Under the pieces are notes generated by a model, which saw only the letters and a list, made by a program, of their open reading frames with translations, ran no database searches and was not told the DNA's origin. From positions 111,636 through 175,635 of the forward strand of contig MELC01000036.1 of the NCBI GenBank assembly GCA_001767455.1: a DNA stretch of 64,000 nt, in the 5' to 3' direction. Below are positions 20,640 to 29,584 of the stretch, in pieces; position 1 is the stretch's first letter, and each line of letters starts with the position of its first letter. The stretch is from Acidobacteria bacterium RIFCSPLOWO2_12_FULL_66_21 (lineage in GTDB: Bacteria; Acidobacteriota; Vicinamibacteria; Vicinamibacterales; 2-12-FULL-66-21). Both the position numbers and the translations under genes were made by a program.

Positions 20640-21785
20640 ATGACTGACACTCTGCGGTTTTGTGAGGCGGAGCGGCCGTGGCTCCTGGAGACGATCGAGG
20701 CTCTGGTGCGCCTGGAATCGCCCAGCACGGACAAGGCGGCCGTGGATCGGTGCGGCGCCGAGCTGGCGCGCAGGCTCACTGCCGCCGGCGGACGGGTCGA
20801 GCGTGTGCCCCAGGTGGAACGCGGCGATCACGTGCGCGCCGTGTTTCCAGGCGGGCCCACGCAGGTTCTCGTGCTCGGGCATTACGACACCGTCTGGCCG
20901 GTCGGCCAGATCGAGCGCATGCCGCTGGTCGAACGGGACGGGCGGCTGCACGGGCCGGGCATCTTCGACATGAAGTCGGGTATTGCCGTCGCGATCCTGG
21001 CCGCGCGAGCCATGCGCGGGACGCCGCGCGCCACTCCGCCGACGATCGTGATGCTGTGGACGACCGACGAGGAGATCGGCAGCGCGACCTCGCGCGCGCT
21101 GATCGAACGGGAGGCGCGGGCGAGCGCCGCCGTGCTGGTGCTCGAACCGTCGCTTCCCGGCGGCGCGGCGAAGACGAGCCGCAAAGGCTGCGGCGAATTC
21201 GAGCTGGTGGTGCACGGGATCTCCGCGCACGCGGGACTCGACCCCGGAACGGGCGCGAGCGCCATTCACGAGCTGGCCCGGCAGATCATCGCGATCGAAG
21301 CGATCCAGGATCTTCCGCGCGGCATCAGCGTGAACGTCGGGGTGATCGCGGGAGGGTCCCGGGCGAACGTCGTCGCGGCCGAAGCGCGCGCCACAATCGA
21401 CGTGCGCGTGCCGGCGATGGCTGATGTCGCGCGCGTGGAGTCGGCGCTCGCGGGACTCTCGCCCGAGCTTCGCGGCACGCGGCTCGAGCTGCGTGGAGGG
21501 GTGGACAGGCCGCCGCTCGAACGAAGCGACCGCGTCGTTCGTCTGTACGAGCTGGCGAAGGGCATCGCCGCCGACCTCGGCCGCACTCTGGGTGAGGGCG
21601 GCGCGGGCGGGGGCTCGGACGGGAATTTCACGGCGGCCGCCGGTGTTCCCACATTGGATGGCCTCGGCCCCGCGGGAGACGGCGCGCACGCGGCTCACGA
21701 GCACGTGATCGTCGACGATCTCGCGTGGCGGGCCGCGCTCGTGTGCGAGCTCATCGCACGCGTGGGCGCGGAGCAAAAGGACTAG
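20640..21785 (+). CDS. M20-family metallopeptidase (carboxypeptidase G2-like)
   Basis: 381 residues. Zinc-dependent exopeptidase of the M20A/CPG2 group: VLVLGHYDTVWP (first metal His/Asp, about 80), HGPGIFDMKSGIAVAI (bridging Asp, about 110), WTTDEEIGS (catalytic Glu pair, about 145), dimerisation domain with HGISAHAGLDP, and the C-terminal GAHAAHEHV metal His. The substrate (N-acyl or glutamyl peptide) is unknown. The ATG at 20640 was chosen because the 21 codons before it are the low-complexity spacer. Its TAG stop lies inside the htpX -10 box. Confidence 0.9.
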   Translation: MTDTLRFCEAERPWLLETIEALVRLESPSTDKAAVDRCGAELARRLTAAGGRVERVPQVERGDHVRAVFPGGPTQVLVLGHYDTVWPVGQIERMPLVERDGRLHGPGIFDMKSGIAVAILAARAMRGTPRATPPTIVMLWTTDEEIGSATSRALIEREARASAAVLVLEPSLPGGAAKTSRKGCGEFELVVHGISAHAGLDPGTGASAIHELARQIIAIEAIQDLPRGISVNVGVIAGGSRANVVAAEARATIDVRVPAMADVARVESALAGLSPELRGTRLELRGGVDRPPLERSDRVVRLYELAKGIAADLGRTLGEGGAGGGSDGNFTAAAGVPTLDGLGPAGDGAHAAHEHVIVDDLAWRAALVCELIARVGAEQKD

Positions 21786-21788
21786 AAT
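21783..21788 (+). promoter_or_regulatory. -10 box TAGAAT, leaderless promoter of htpX
   Basis: TAGAAT ends 6 bp before the htpX ATG and contains the TAG stop of the preceding peptidase gene. The transcript start is predicted at the ATG. Confidence 0.5.
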
Positions 21789-21794
21789 AACGTC

Positions 21795-22643
21795 ATGCCC
21801 AACGGAATGAAGACGGCGCTGCTGCTCGGACTGTTGAGCGCGGTGCTGCTCGCGCTCGGAGACATACTTGGCGGGTCGAACGGGCTCGTTCTCGCGTTCG
21901 TATTCGCCGCGATCATGAACTTCGGATCGTACTGGTTCTCGGACAAGATCGTCCTCCGGATGTACCGTGCGCGGGAGGTCGGTCCTGAGCACCCGCTGTA
22001 CCAGACCGTCCAGCGGCTCACGGTACGGGCGAGCCTGCCGATGCCGAAGGTGTACGTGATCCCGGAGGCGTCGCCCAACGCGTTCGCGACCGGGCGCAAC
22101 GCCTCGCACGCCGCCGTGGCGGCGACCGAGGGCATCCTGCGCGTGCTCAGCGAGCACGAGCTCGAAGGCGTGCTCGCGCACGAGCTCGCGCACGTGAAGC
22201 ATCACGACATCCTGATTAGCTCCGTGGCGGCGACGCTCGCCGCCGCCATCATGATGGTCGCGCGCATGGCGCATTTCGCCGCGCTCTTCGGCGGGGTCGG
22301 CGGGCGCGACGACGGGCGCGACCGCGGCAGCAACCCGATCGCCCTGCTCGCGATGATGATCCTGGCGCCGCTCGCGGCGATGCTGATTCAGGCGGCGATC
22401 TCGCGGTCGCGCGAGTTCGCGGCCGACGCCGGCGGTGCCGCGATCGCGGGCAACCCGTACGGACTGGCCGACGCGCTGCGCAAGATCGACGCGGTCGCGA
22501 AGCAGGTGCCGCTGGACGCGAATCCGGCGACCGCCCACATGTTCATCGTGAAGCCGTTCTCGGGCGCGGGGTTGATGTCGCTTTTCAGCACCCATCCGCC
22601 GACCGAGGCGCGGATCGCCGCCCTGCTCGGCACATCGCGGTAA
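21795..22643 (+). CDS. htpX: HtpX-like membrane zinc metalloprotease
   Basis: 282 residues, M48B family, inner-membrane protease for damaged membrane proteins. Two N-terminal TM helices (about 5-45), the HEXXH zinc site in [12 protein letters not shown] (about 130-141), two further TM helices, and the downstream Glu in [10 protein letters not shown]. It ends with the substrate-side [10 protein letters not shown] motif typical of HtpX. The 211-bp gap after it holds no recognised gene. Confidence 0.95.
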   Translation: MPNGMKTALLLGLLSAVLLALGDILGGSNGLVLAFVFAAIMNFGSYWFSDKIVLRMYRAREVGPEHPLYQTVQRLTVRASLPMPKVYVIPEASPNAFATGRNASHAAVAATEGILRVLSEHELEGVLAHELAHVKHHDILISSVAATLAAAIMMVARMAHFAALFGGVGGRDDGRDRGSNPIALLAMMILAPLAAMLIQAAISRSREFAADAGGAAIAGNPYGLADALRKIDAVAKQVPLDANPATAHMFIVKPFSGAGLMSLFSTHPPTEARIAALLGTSR

Positions 22644-22854
22644 GAAACTCCCTCCACTCCTGTGTGTCTTGGGTGTCCGCCGTCAGCCTGCGGGGGCGGC
22701 GCCCGGGACGCGCAAGCTCGAACATCGCGACGCTTTCTCTTCCCGCTCAAGCGATTAGCGCGTCCCTCCGCCGGCCATTCCCTCTGGCGCTGTTCTTGCT
22801 GACACCCCTGCCGACGGTGCCCGCGAGTGGCACAGGGTCGTGGAGGGTCTGACA

Positions 22855-25137
22855 GTGGACGACTTCGACATCCCGCAGAACAAGCTGGCTGAGTCGGCCG
22901 AACGCGTCGTGGACCGGGCGCTGGATGAGGCGCGGCGCCGCGACCACGCGCTGCTGACGAACGAGCACGTCTGCCTCGCCTTTGCCCAGGTCGAGTGGGA
23001 CATGTTCGGTCAGGTGATGCGCGACCTCGACCTGAATCCGCACGAGATTCTCCAGGCGCTCGAAGAGCACCTGCGGCTGCTGCCAAGCGTGCCGGGACGC
23101 GACCTGCGCGTCGCCCCCTCGACGAAGCTGCTGTTCAAGCTGGCGCTGCTGCAGGCGAGCCGGCTGGGGCGTCACGCCATCGAAGCGACGGATCTGTTCT
23201 CGGCGATCTTCGAGGAAACGCAAGGGATTCCCGTGTCGATCATCCGCCGCCACGGCATCGAGCCCGAGGCGCTGGTCTCGCGGCTCGCGACGCGCATGCG
23301 CGATCACGAGCTGCACGAGGAGCGGCTGAAGAAGCGGTTCGAGCTGCCCCCCTTCCTCAAGCATTTCGCGATCAACCTGAACCAGCTCGCGCGGCAGGAC
23401 AAGATCGCGCCGGTCTACGGGCGCGACTTCGAGATGGACCAGGTCCTCGAGGTCCTCTGCCATCGCGAGCGCGCGAACTCGGTGCTGCTGCTCGGCGAGC
23501 CGGGCGTCGGCAAGACCGCGATTGCCGAGGGGCTGGCGCGCCGGATCGAGTTCGAGCCCGAGAAGGTGCCGGTCCGCCTGCGGGACTGCCAGATCGTCAA
23601 CCTGCAGATGAACACGATGGTGGCCGGCACCATGCTGCGCGGCATGTTCGAGGATCGCATCCAGAACGTGATCCGCGAGATCAAGGAGCGGCCGAACCTG
23701 ATCCTGTTCATCGACGAAGTGCACACGATGATCGGCGCCGGCTCGGCGCTCGGCGCCCCGTCGGACGCGGCCAGCGTCTTCAAGTCCGTCCTGGCGCGCG
23801 GCGAAGTGCGCATCGTCGGGGCCACCACGCTGAGCGAGTACAAGGAGTTCATGCAGGAGGACGAGGCGCTCGCGCGGCGGTTCCGCACCGTCCACGTGGC
23901 GGAGCCGAGCATCGAGGAGACGCGCAGCATCCTGTACAACCTGCGGCCCCGGCTCGAGCGGAACTACTCGGTGCGCATCAAGGACGAAGCCATCGAGACG
24001 GCGCTCGAGATGTCGCCGCGATACATGCGGCACCTGCAGCTGCCCGACAAGGTGATCGGCTGGCTCGACACCGCCGCGGTGAAGGCGGAGATCGCGCGGC
24101 GGTGGGAAGTCGGTTCGGCCGACGTGGTGAACGTGATCTCGAAGATCGCGCGGATCCCGGAAGACATGGTCTTCCGCGAGGTGACCGAACGCTTCCACGA
24201 CATCGAGACCGAGCTCGCGCGCCGCGTCGTCGGGCAGCATGCCGCCATCGACGCGGTCGCGCGTCGGCTCGTGCTCAACAAGGGCCCGCTGAAGGACGGC
24301 TTCGACCGCCCGGATGGCGTCCTGCTGTTCCTGGGGCCGACGGGCGTCGGCAAGACGGAGCTGGCGAAATCGGTCGCCGAGTTCCTCTTCGGCGACGAGA
24401 AGAAGATGATCCGCGTCGACATGTCCGAGTACCAGGACGGCGCCGTGGCGGTCGACAAGCTGATCGGCATGCCTCGGGGCATCGTCGGCTCCGAGCGCGG
24501 CGGCGTGCTGACGAACCAGCTGAAGGACAACCCGTACTCCGTCGTGCTGCTGGACGAAGTCGAGAAGGCGAGCCCCGGCATGTTGAACCTGTTCCTGCAG
24601 GCATTCGACGAAGGCTGGGTGACGGATGGCCGCGGCAAGCGTGTCTACCTGAGCGACGCGATTGTCATCATGACGTCGAACATCGGCTCCGAGTGCTTCA
24701 GGAGGCTGAGCAGCCCGCTGGGCTTCTATTCCAAGCAGGTCGAGGTCGAGCAGGTGCAGGGCGAGATCACGCGGGAGCTGGAGCGGCGGTTCTCCCCCGA
24801 GTTCCGGAACCGCATCGACGAGGTGGTCATCTTCCGGCCGCTCGCCAAGGACGAAGTGCGCCAGATCGCGCTGCAGCAGATCGCGAAGATCGAAGCGTCG
24901 CTCGTCAAGACGGGGCGCTCGCTCACGGTCACTCCGGCCGCGCTCGAACAGCTCGTGGCCGACGGGTACAGCCTCGCCTACGGCGCCCGGTTCCTGAAGC
25001 GCGCGATCGAGAACCGGATCAAGCTGCCGATCAGCCAGCGCTGGACCGAAGGCGAGGCGTTCACCGCCGACGTGCGCGACGGCCAGTTGCAGATCGAGGT
25101 GACGCACCGGCGCTACGCGCTCGCGGCCACGGCATGA
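22855..25137 (+). CDS. ClpA/ClpC-like double AAA+ protease ATPase subunit
   Basis: 760 residues. Clp N-domain repeats (about 1-145), first AAA+ module (LLLGEPGVGKTAIAEGLA, FIDEVHTMIGAG), a short linker without the long ClpB/ClpC middle domain, and a second AAA+ module (LFLGPTGVGKTELAK, LLDEVEKASP). An SPLGFYSKQ loop in module two lies where ClpA/ClpX carry the (I/L)G(F/L) ClpP-docking tripeptide, so it probably feeds a ClpP encoded elsewhere. GTG 22855 was chosen because GGAGGG lies 8 bp upstream; an in-frame GTG at 22840 lies within that site. No clpS or clpP is adjacent. Confidence 0.9.
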   Translation: MDDFDIPQNKLAESAERVVDRALDEARRRDHALLTNEHVCLAFAQVEWDMFGQVMRDLDLNPHEILQALEEHLRLLPSVPGRDLRVAPSTKLLFKLALLQASRLGRHAIEATDLFSAIFEETQGIPVSIIRRHGIEPEALVSRLATRMRDHELHEERLKKRFELPPFLKHFAINLNQLARQDKIAPVYGRDFEMDQVLEVLCHRERANSVLLLGEPGVGKTAIAEGLARRIEFEPEKVPVRLRDCQIVNLQMNTMVAGTMLRGMFEDRIQNVIREIKERPNLILFIDEVHTMIGAGSALGAPSDAASVFKSVLARGEVRIVGATTLSEYKEFMQEDEALARRFRTVHVAEPSIEETRSILYNLRPRLERNYSVRIKDEAIETALEMSPRYMRHLQLPDKVIGWLDTAAVKAEIARRWEVGSADVVNVISKIARIPEDMVFREVTERFHDIETELARRVVGQHAAIDAVARRLVLNKGPLKDGFDRPDGVLLFLGPTGVGKTELAKSVAEFLFGDEKKMIRVDMSEYQDGAVAVDKLIGMPRGIVGSERGGVLTNQLKDNPYSVVLLDEVEKASPGMLNLFLQAFDEGWVTDGRGKRVYLSDAIVIMTSNIGSECFRRLSSPLGFYSKQVEVEQVQGEITRELERRFSPEFRNRIDEVVIFRPLAKDEVRQIALQQIAKIEASLVKTGRSLTVTPAALEQLVADGYSLAYGARFLKRAIENRIKLPISQRWTEGEAFTADVRDGQLQIEVTHRRYALAATA

Positions 25138-25150
25138 TCGTGAGTTGATG

Positions 25151-25302
25151 AGAAGATCAACTCCAAATTCCAAAGTCCAAATTCCAAAGGACTCCAAACG
25201 TCAAAACTCCACAGGACTCCAAACGTCAAATTCCAAAGTTTGGAGTTTGTCGTTTGGCGTTTGGAGTGTCTTTGGACTTTGGAATTTGGAGTTTGGAATT
25301 AT
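25151..25302. repeat. Large AT-richer inverted repeat built of CCAAATT/CCAAAGT words
   Basis: The left arm (to about 25238) repeats 7-8 bp units such as CCAAATT, CCAAAGT and CTCCAAACGTCAAA; the right arm (about 25238-25300) is its inverse, with TTTGGAGTTTG and GGAATTTGGAGTTTGG. It fills the convergent gap between the clp ATPase and ubiA genes and is strikingly AT-rich for this genome. It can form a hairpin of up to about 60 bp and plausibly terminates both transcripts. Confidence 0.9.
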
Positions 25303-26220
25303 CTAGAGAAGGTACGCGAGCGCGAACCCTATCTGCGCGACGAACATCATGCGGTACATGTGCGCCCAGGACACGTGGTTCTCTTCGACGGCGAGATCCT
25401 CCGGGCGCCGCAGCATCAGGTAGCAGACGTAGGCCCCGTAGATGGTCATCAGCGCCGCGAGCGCCTGCAGCAGGTAGAAGTTGCCCGTGAGGACATGCGC
25501 GAACGCGCCGGCCGAAATCATCAGGAAGGGAAGGACGAACGAGGGCGAGATCATCCACGCCGCTCGCGTCACGCCGTGGATGATCGGCAACGTCCGGCAG
25601 CCGCCGCGCGCGTCCCCCTCCATGTCGGCGAAGTCCTTCGTCGTCGACGCGCCGAGCAGGAACAGGCCGAAGATCGCGCCGATGTACCACGGTTCCGGTC
25701 CGTACATCGTCTTGATTGATGTCCAGCCGGCCACTTTCAGGAGCACGCCCCTGGGGATTGCGATGGTGACATTGGCCCAGACACCGCGCCGCTTCGTCCG
25801 CAGCGGTGGGACCGAGTAGATGTACGTGCACACGACCGCCGCGGCCACCAGCCAGAAGCACTCGTGGCGACCGCCTGGCGCGACTATCCACGCAAGAACG
25901 AGCGCGATCGCGTAGGTCACCCAGGTGAACACCCACGCGTCCCGCCGGGACAGCCGGCCGGAAGGCAGCGGGCGTTTCGGCTTGTTGACGCTGTCGATCT
26001 CCAGGTCGTAAATCTGGTTCAGCGCGTTGTTCCCGGCGTTCAGCACCGCCGCCATGGTCGCGCCCACAATCGGAAACAGCAGCAGGCCGGCATGCCACGT
26101 CTCGCGCGGCGTCGCGCCGTACGCTGTTGCGGCACCCGACACGAACCCGAGCGCCGGGGCGACGAGGGTAAAAGGCCGCGAGAATTCGAGGAAGAGGCGC
26201 GCGCGCGACTGCTCCGTCAT
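25303..26220 (-). CDS. UbiA-family prenyltransferase
   Basis: 305 residues with about eight or nine TM helices. First Asp-rich motif NNALNQIYDLEIDSVNKP (NxxxDxxxD, about 66-83) with RPLPSG, and a second site KDFADMEGDARGG (about 194-206). These bind Mg-prenyl-diphosphate for transfer to an aromatic or polar acceptor. The acceptor is unknown: geranylgeranyl-glycerophosphate-, homogentisate- or menaquinone-type enzymes share these motifs. The start overlaps the kinase-fusion stop (ATGA), so prenyl diphosphate from salvage could be its donor. Confidence 0.9.
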   Translation of the reverse strand: MTEQSRARLFLEFSRPFTLVAPALGFVSGAATAYGATPRETWHAGLLLFPIVGATMAAVLNAGNNALNQIYDLEIDSVNKPKRPLPSGRLSRRDAWVFTWVTYAIALVLAWIVAPGGRHECFWLVAAAVVCTYIYSVPPLRTKRRGVWANVTIAIPRGVLLKVAGWTSIKTMYGPEPWYIGAIFGLFLLGASTTKDFADMEGDARGGCRTLPIIHGVTRAAWMISPSFVLPFLMISAGAFAHVLTGNFYLLQALAALMTIYGAYVCYLMLRRPEDLAVEENHVSWAHMYRMMFVAQIGFALAYLL

Positions 26221-27563
26221 GACAGGATCGCCGCGAGCCAGAGCGCCGCGGCCGCCGCGATGGCGGTATTGAGGAAATTCAGCACGTCGTTGTTCACGAA
26301 ACCGGGCGCCTCAAGCGTAGCGCCGAGCGCGCTTTCCGCAAAGGATCCGATCGTGGCGCCTGCCACGACTGGCAGCAGCATGGATGCGGGCACGATGCCG
26401 GTCAGCACCGCGAGACCCGCGAGCGCGGCCGCGCCCAGAAGGCCCGCGGCCGTGCCTTCGATTGACACCGCGCCAGAGGTGCCTGGCGCGACGCGCGCAA
26501 ACCTCCCCACGAGGTACGTCCGCCGCCCCCACGCCTTGCCGATCTCGCTGGCGACCGTGTCGCTTCCGCCCGCCGCAAGCGCCGCGACGAATGCGAGGCG
26601 CGCCGGACCTGACGCGTACGTCAGCGTCGAGAGCACTGCCGCCGCCGCGGCAAACCCGGTGTTCGCCAGGGCATTGGCCGCGCCTCTCCGTCCGCCGCGC
26701 CCTTCCGCAATCCCGAGGAGCATCTTGCGGCGGAGACCGGCGCGCGACGCGATGACCGCGGCGGTAAACGTCGCGAACAGCAGCCCCCAGCCCGCCCAGC
26801 CGAGCGACACCATGATGGCGGTGCCGAGCACCGCCCCGATGACGGCGCCTGAGATGCCGACGGTGCGCGCGGCATACCCTGCCAGTGCGACAGCCGCATT
26901 GACGGCGATGGCGAGTGGCAGCGCCGACCTTGCCGCGCTCCATGCGGCCGCGGCAAGGTCGTTACTCACGAGCGACGACCCCCAGAGCACGGCGGCGGCG
27001 GTGAACGGCACGGACAGGTTGTCGTCGAGGCGAATCGGGATCGTTTCGACCAGTGCGGCAGCGACAGCCGCGACGAGCGGCGCGCCGACGGAGAACCACA
27101 CGTACGGCGGCGGCATCACCGGCGGCCGGCACCACCAGCAGAGAAAGGCCCCCGCGGCTCCCCCGCCCACCATCAGGGCGGCCGTGCCCGCCACCGACTT
27201 CTCACGGTTCCACGGAATCTTCACGCCGGGGAACCTCCGGCCGACGAGCGTCGCCAGCCCGTCTCCAGCCGCAAGGATGCCCCATGCGCCCGCAACGATG
27301 TCGGGACGCGCCGGGAACAAGACGATGAGCAGCAGGACGGAGAGAGGGTAGAAGACGATGCCCGAGAGCCGGCGTCGAATCCCTTCGTCCGCGCGGAACA
27401 GCGACGGCGCGATGCGCGGGAGGGCGTAGAGGTTGAAGAGGACCGCGAACGAGGCCAGCGCCGCCGCCTCCCACGGACTGAGGACCCGCAGGAGGGCGGC
27501 AGCCGCCCCCATGGCGATGTGGACGAACTGCCGCCGGTCGTCGGCAAAGCGCGTCGCCGTCAT
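26217..27563 (-). CDS. Fusion of phytol/dolichol-kinase-like (VTE5) and DUF92 (VTE6-like) domains
   Basis: 448-residue polytopic membrane protein. The N-terminal half (about 1-195) has features of CTP-dependent polyprenol kinases: RRQFVHIAMGAAAALLR, then GDGLATLVGRRFPG and KIPWNREKSVAGT. The C-terminal half (about 205-448) is DUF92: GISGAVIGAVLGT, RRGAANALANTG, SDTVASEIGKAWG and GTSGAVSIEGTAAG. In plants VTE5 (phytol kinase) and VTE6 (DUF92, phytyl-phosphate kinase) act in sequence to turn phytol into phytyl diphosphate. The start was set at 27563 because ATGA overlaps the rmd stop, and the gene overlaps ubiA likewise. Confidence 0.85.
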   Translation of the reverse strand: MTATRFADDRRQFVHIAMGAAAALLRVLSPWEAAALASFAVLFNLYALPRIAPSLFRADEGIRRRLSGIVFYPLSVLLLIVLFPARPDIVAGAWGILAAGDGLATLVGRRFPGVKIPWNREKSVAGTAALMVGGGAAGAFLCWWCRPPVMPPPYVWFSVGAPLVAAVAAALVETIPIRLDDNLSVPFTAAAVLWGSSLVSNDLAAAAWSAARSALPLAIAVNAAVALAGYAARTVGISGAVIGAVLGTAIMVSLGWAGWGLLFATFTAAVIASRAGLRRKMLLGIAEGRGGRRGAANALANTGFAAAAAVLSTLTYASGPARLAFVAALAAGGSDTVASEIGKAWGRRTYLVGRFARVAPGTSGAVSIEGTAAGLLGAAALAGLAVLTGIVPASMLLPVVAGATIGSFAESALGATLEAPGFVNNDVLNFLNTAIAAAAALWLAAILS

Positions 27564-28513
27564 GCGCCCGGCGCGGCGCGCGACACCTCGCGGCGCCAGT
27601 AATCGAGCAGATCCTGCAGCGTGCGCTCGATGGGAATCTCCGGCGACCACCCCGTCTCCGCGGCAATCCGCGACCCGTCCCCCAGGAGCAGGGGGTTGTC
27701 GCTCGGCCTGAACCGCGAACTGTCGACTTCCACTGCGATCGCGCGAGGCGACAACGCGACGAGCGCATCGAGGAGGTCGCCGACGCGGTACGCTTTCCCC
27801 GAGCAGACGTTGTAGGGCCGGCGTGCCGTCCCCCGCGTGACGATCAGCCGGTAGGCCCGAACGGTGTCGCGCACGTCGGTGATGTCGCGCCGGGCGTCCA
27901 GATTGCCGACCTGCAGGACCGGATCCCGGCGTCCAGCCTCGATCTCGGCGATCTGCCTGGCGAAACCCGACGTGGCGAAAGTCGGCGACTGGCGCGGACC
28001 GGCGTGGTTGAACGGACGCGCCACGAAGACGCGAGTCACCTCGTCATGGCCGGCGAGCATTTCCTGCGCGAGCTTGCTGACGCCGTACGGCGTTGCCGGC
28101 CCGATCGGATGCGTCTCGGTCATCATCGAATTGGACCGCCGGTACACCAGCGCCGACCCGGTCACGAGAACGGGACAGGCCAGCCCGGCGCGGGCGACAC
28201 CCTCGAGCACGTGATGCGTGCCGAGGACGTTGATGCGCAGCGGGCGCACCGGCTCGGACCACGAATCGCCCGCGTGCGCGCTCCCCGCGCAGTGATACAC
28301 GGCCGACGGCCGCAGCTCGGCCAGCGCCGCGGCCACCGCCTCGCGATCGAGCACGTCGACCGCTTGCCAGACGACGCGTGGGTCGTCCACCGCGATCGGC
28401 GTGCCGCCGGGCCCCTCCCACGCGGCGACGGCCGGATGGAACTGCAGGAGATGCTCGACGAGATGACTGCCGGCGAATCCTGTGGCGCCCGTGACGAGAG
28501 GTGGACCCGGCAC
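27560..28513 (-). CDS. NAD(P)-dependent sugar epimerase/reductase, GDP-6-deoxy-mannose reductase-like
   Basis: 317-residue extended short-chain dehydrogenase. Nucleotide-binding TGATGFAGSHLVEHLL at the N-terminus, the catalytic Tyr-X3-Lys in PYGVSKLAQEM (about 140) with a Ser in VTGSALVY, and an RPFNHAGPRQ loop typical of the GDP-mannose dehydratase/Rmd branch. It probably makes a nucleotide-activated deoxysugar for surface polysaccharide together with the adjacent rmlB-like gene. The substrate nucleotide is uncertain. It starts 10 bp after rmlB. Confidence 0.82.
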   Translation of the reverse strand: MPGPPLVTGATGFAGSHLVEHLLQFHPAVAAWEGPGGTPIAVDDPRVVWQAVDVLDREAVAAALAELRPSAVYHCAGSAHAGDSWSEPVRPLRINVLGTHHVLEGVARAGLACPVLVTGSALVYRRSNSMMTETHPIGPATPYGVSKLAQEMLAGHDEVTRVFVARPFNHAGPRQSPTFATSGFARQIAEIEAGRRDPVLQVGNLDARRDITDVRDTVRAYRLIVTRGTARRPYNVCSGKAYRVGDLLDALVALSPRAIAVEVDSSRFRPSDNPLLLGDGSRIAAETGWSPEIPIERTLQDLLDYWRREVSRAAPGA

Positions 28514-28523
28514 GATGGTGGGG

Positions 28524-29540
28524 CTACGCGTCCCGCGAGCCGTACTGCGACTCGTAGTAGGTCCGGAAGGCAGGGTCGGCGTCCTTGATCGGCCGCCACC
28601 ACCATTCGTTCTGCGCGTACCACGCGACGGTCTGGGCGAGGCCCATGTCGAACGAGATGCGCGGCGTCCAGCCCAGCCGGCGGAGCCTGGACGTATCGAG
28701 CGAGTAGCGGCGATCGTGGCCGAGGCGATCGGCGACCGGACGAATGAGCGACTCGGGCTTGTCCAGGAGCTGGAGGATGCTCCTGGTCAGGTCGACGTTG
28801 CGGACCTGATTGCCGCCGCCGATGTTGTACACCTCCCCGGACACGCCGGCGTCGATCAGCAGATCGAGAGCCTGGCAGTGATCCGACACGTGCAGCCAGT
28901 CGCGCTCGTTCAGGCCATCACCATACAAAGGCACCGGCACGTTGTCGATCGCATTGGTGATGAAGAGCGGAATGACCTTCTCTGGAAACTGATTCGGTCC
29001 GTAGTTGTTCGAGGCGCGCGTGACGATGACGGGCACGCCGTAGGTCGCCCAGTAGCTGTAGGCGAGCCGGTCGGCTCCCGCCTTGCTCGCCGAGTACGGA
29101 TTGCGCGGGCGGAGCTCGTCGGTCTCGCGGCTCGATCCGTCCGCCACGCTGCCATAGACCTCGTCGGTCGAGATTTGCACGAACCGCCGCAATGACGGCG
29201 CCTGCCGCGCCGCCTCGAGCAGCACGAACGTGCCGTACACGTCGGTCATGATGAACTCGCCGGCGCCTGCGATCGATCGATCGACGTGCGTCTCGGCGGC
29301 GAAGTGAACGACGATCTCCGATTCCGCGACGAGCGGTCCCGCGGCGGTCGGGTCCGCGACGTCTCCCTTGACGAAGGCGTGCCGCGGATTGTCCATCACG
29401 TCCTTCAGGTTCTCGAGGCGGCCCGCGTAGGTCAGCTTGTCCAGCGTCGTCACCTCCCAGTCGCCGTGGGTGCTGAGGGCGTGGCGCACGAAGTTGGAGC
29501 CGATGAAACCGGCGCCGCCGGTAACCAGGACCTTGATCAT
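28524..29540 (-). CDS. rmlB: dTDP-glucose 4,6-dehydratase
   Basis: 338 residues. Converts dTDP-glucose to dTDP-4-keto-6-deoxyglucose for deoxysugar synthesis. NAD-binding TGGAGFIGSNFV, FAAETHVDRSI, catalytic STDEVYG (Asp/Glu general acid-base) and YSASKAGADRL (Tyr-X3-Lys), RASNNYGPNQFPEK and NERDWLHVSDHC. Length and motifs fit RmlB/RfbB closely. GGAGG precedes the ATG. No rmlA, rmlC or rmlD is in the window. Confidence 0.95.
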   Translation of the reverse strand: MIKVLVTGGAGFIGSNFVRHALSTHGDWEVTTLDKLTYAGRLENLKDVMDNPRHAFVKGDVADPTAAGPLVAESEIVVHFAAETHVDRSIAGAGEFIMTDVYGTFVLLEAARQAPSLRRFVQISTDEVYGSVADGSSRETDELRPRNPYSASKAGADRLAYSYWATYGVPVIVTRASNNYGPNQFPEKVIPLFITNAIDNVPVPLYGDGLNERDWLHVSDHCQALDLLIDAGVSGEVYNIGGGNQVRNVDLTRSILQLLDKPESLIRPVADRLGHDRRYSLDTSRLRRLGWTPRISFDMGLAQTVAWYAQNEWWWRPIKDADPAFRTYYESQYGSRDA

Positions 29541-29584
29541 TTATTGAGCGCCTCCGGTGGAACGGCGTGGAGCAGATCCGACCG

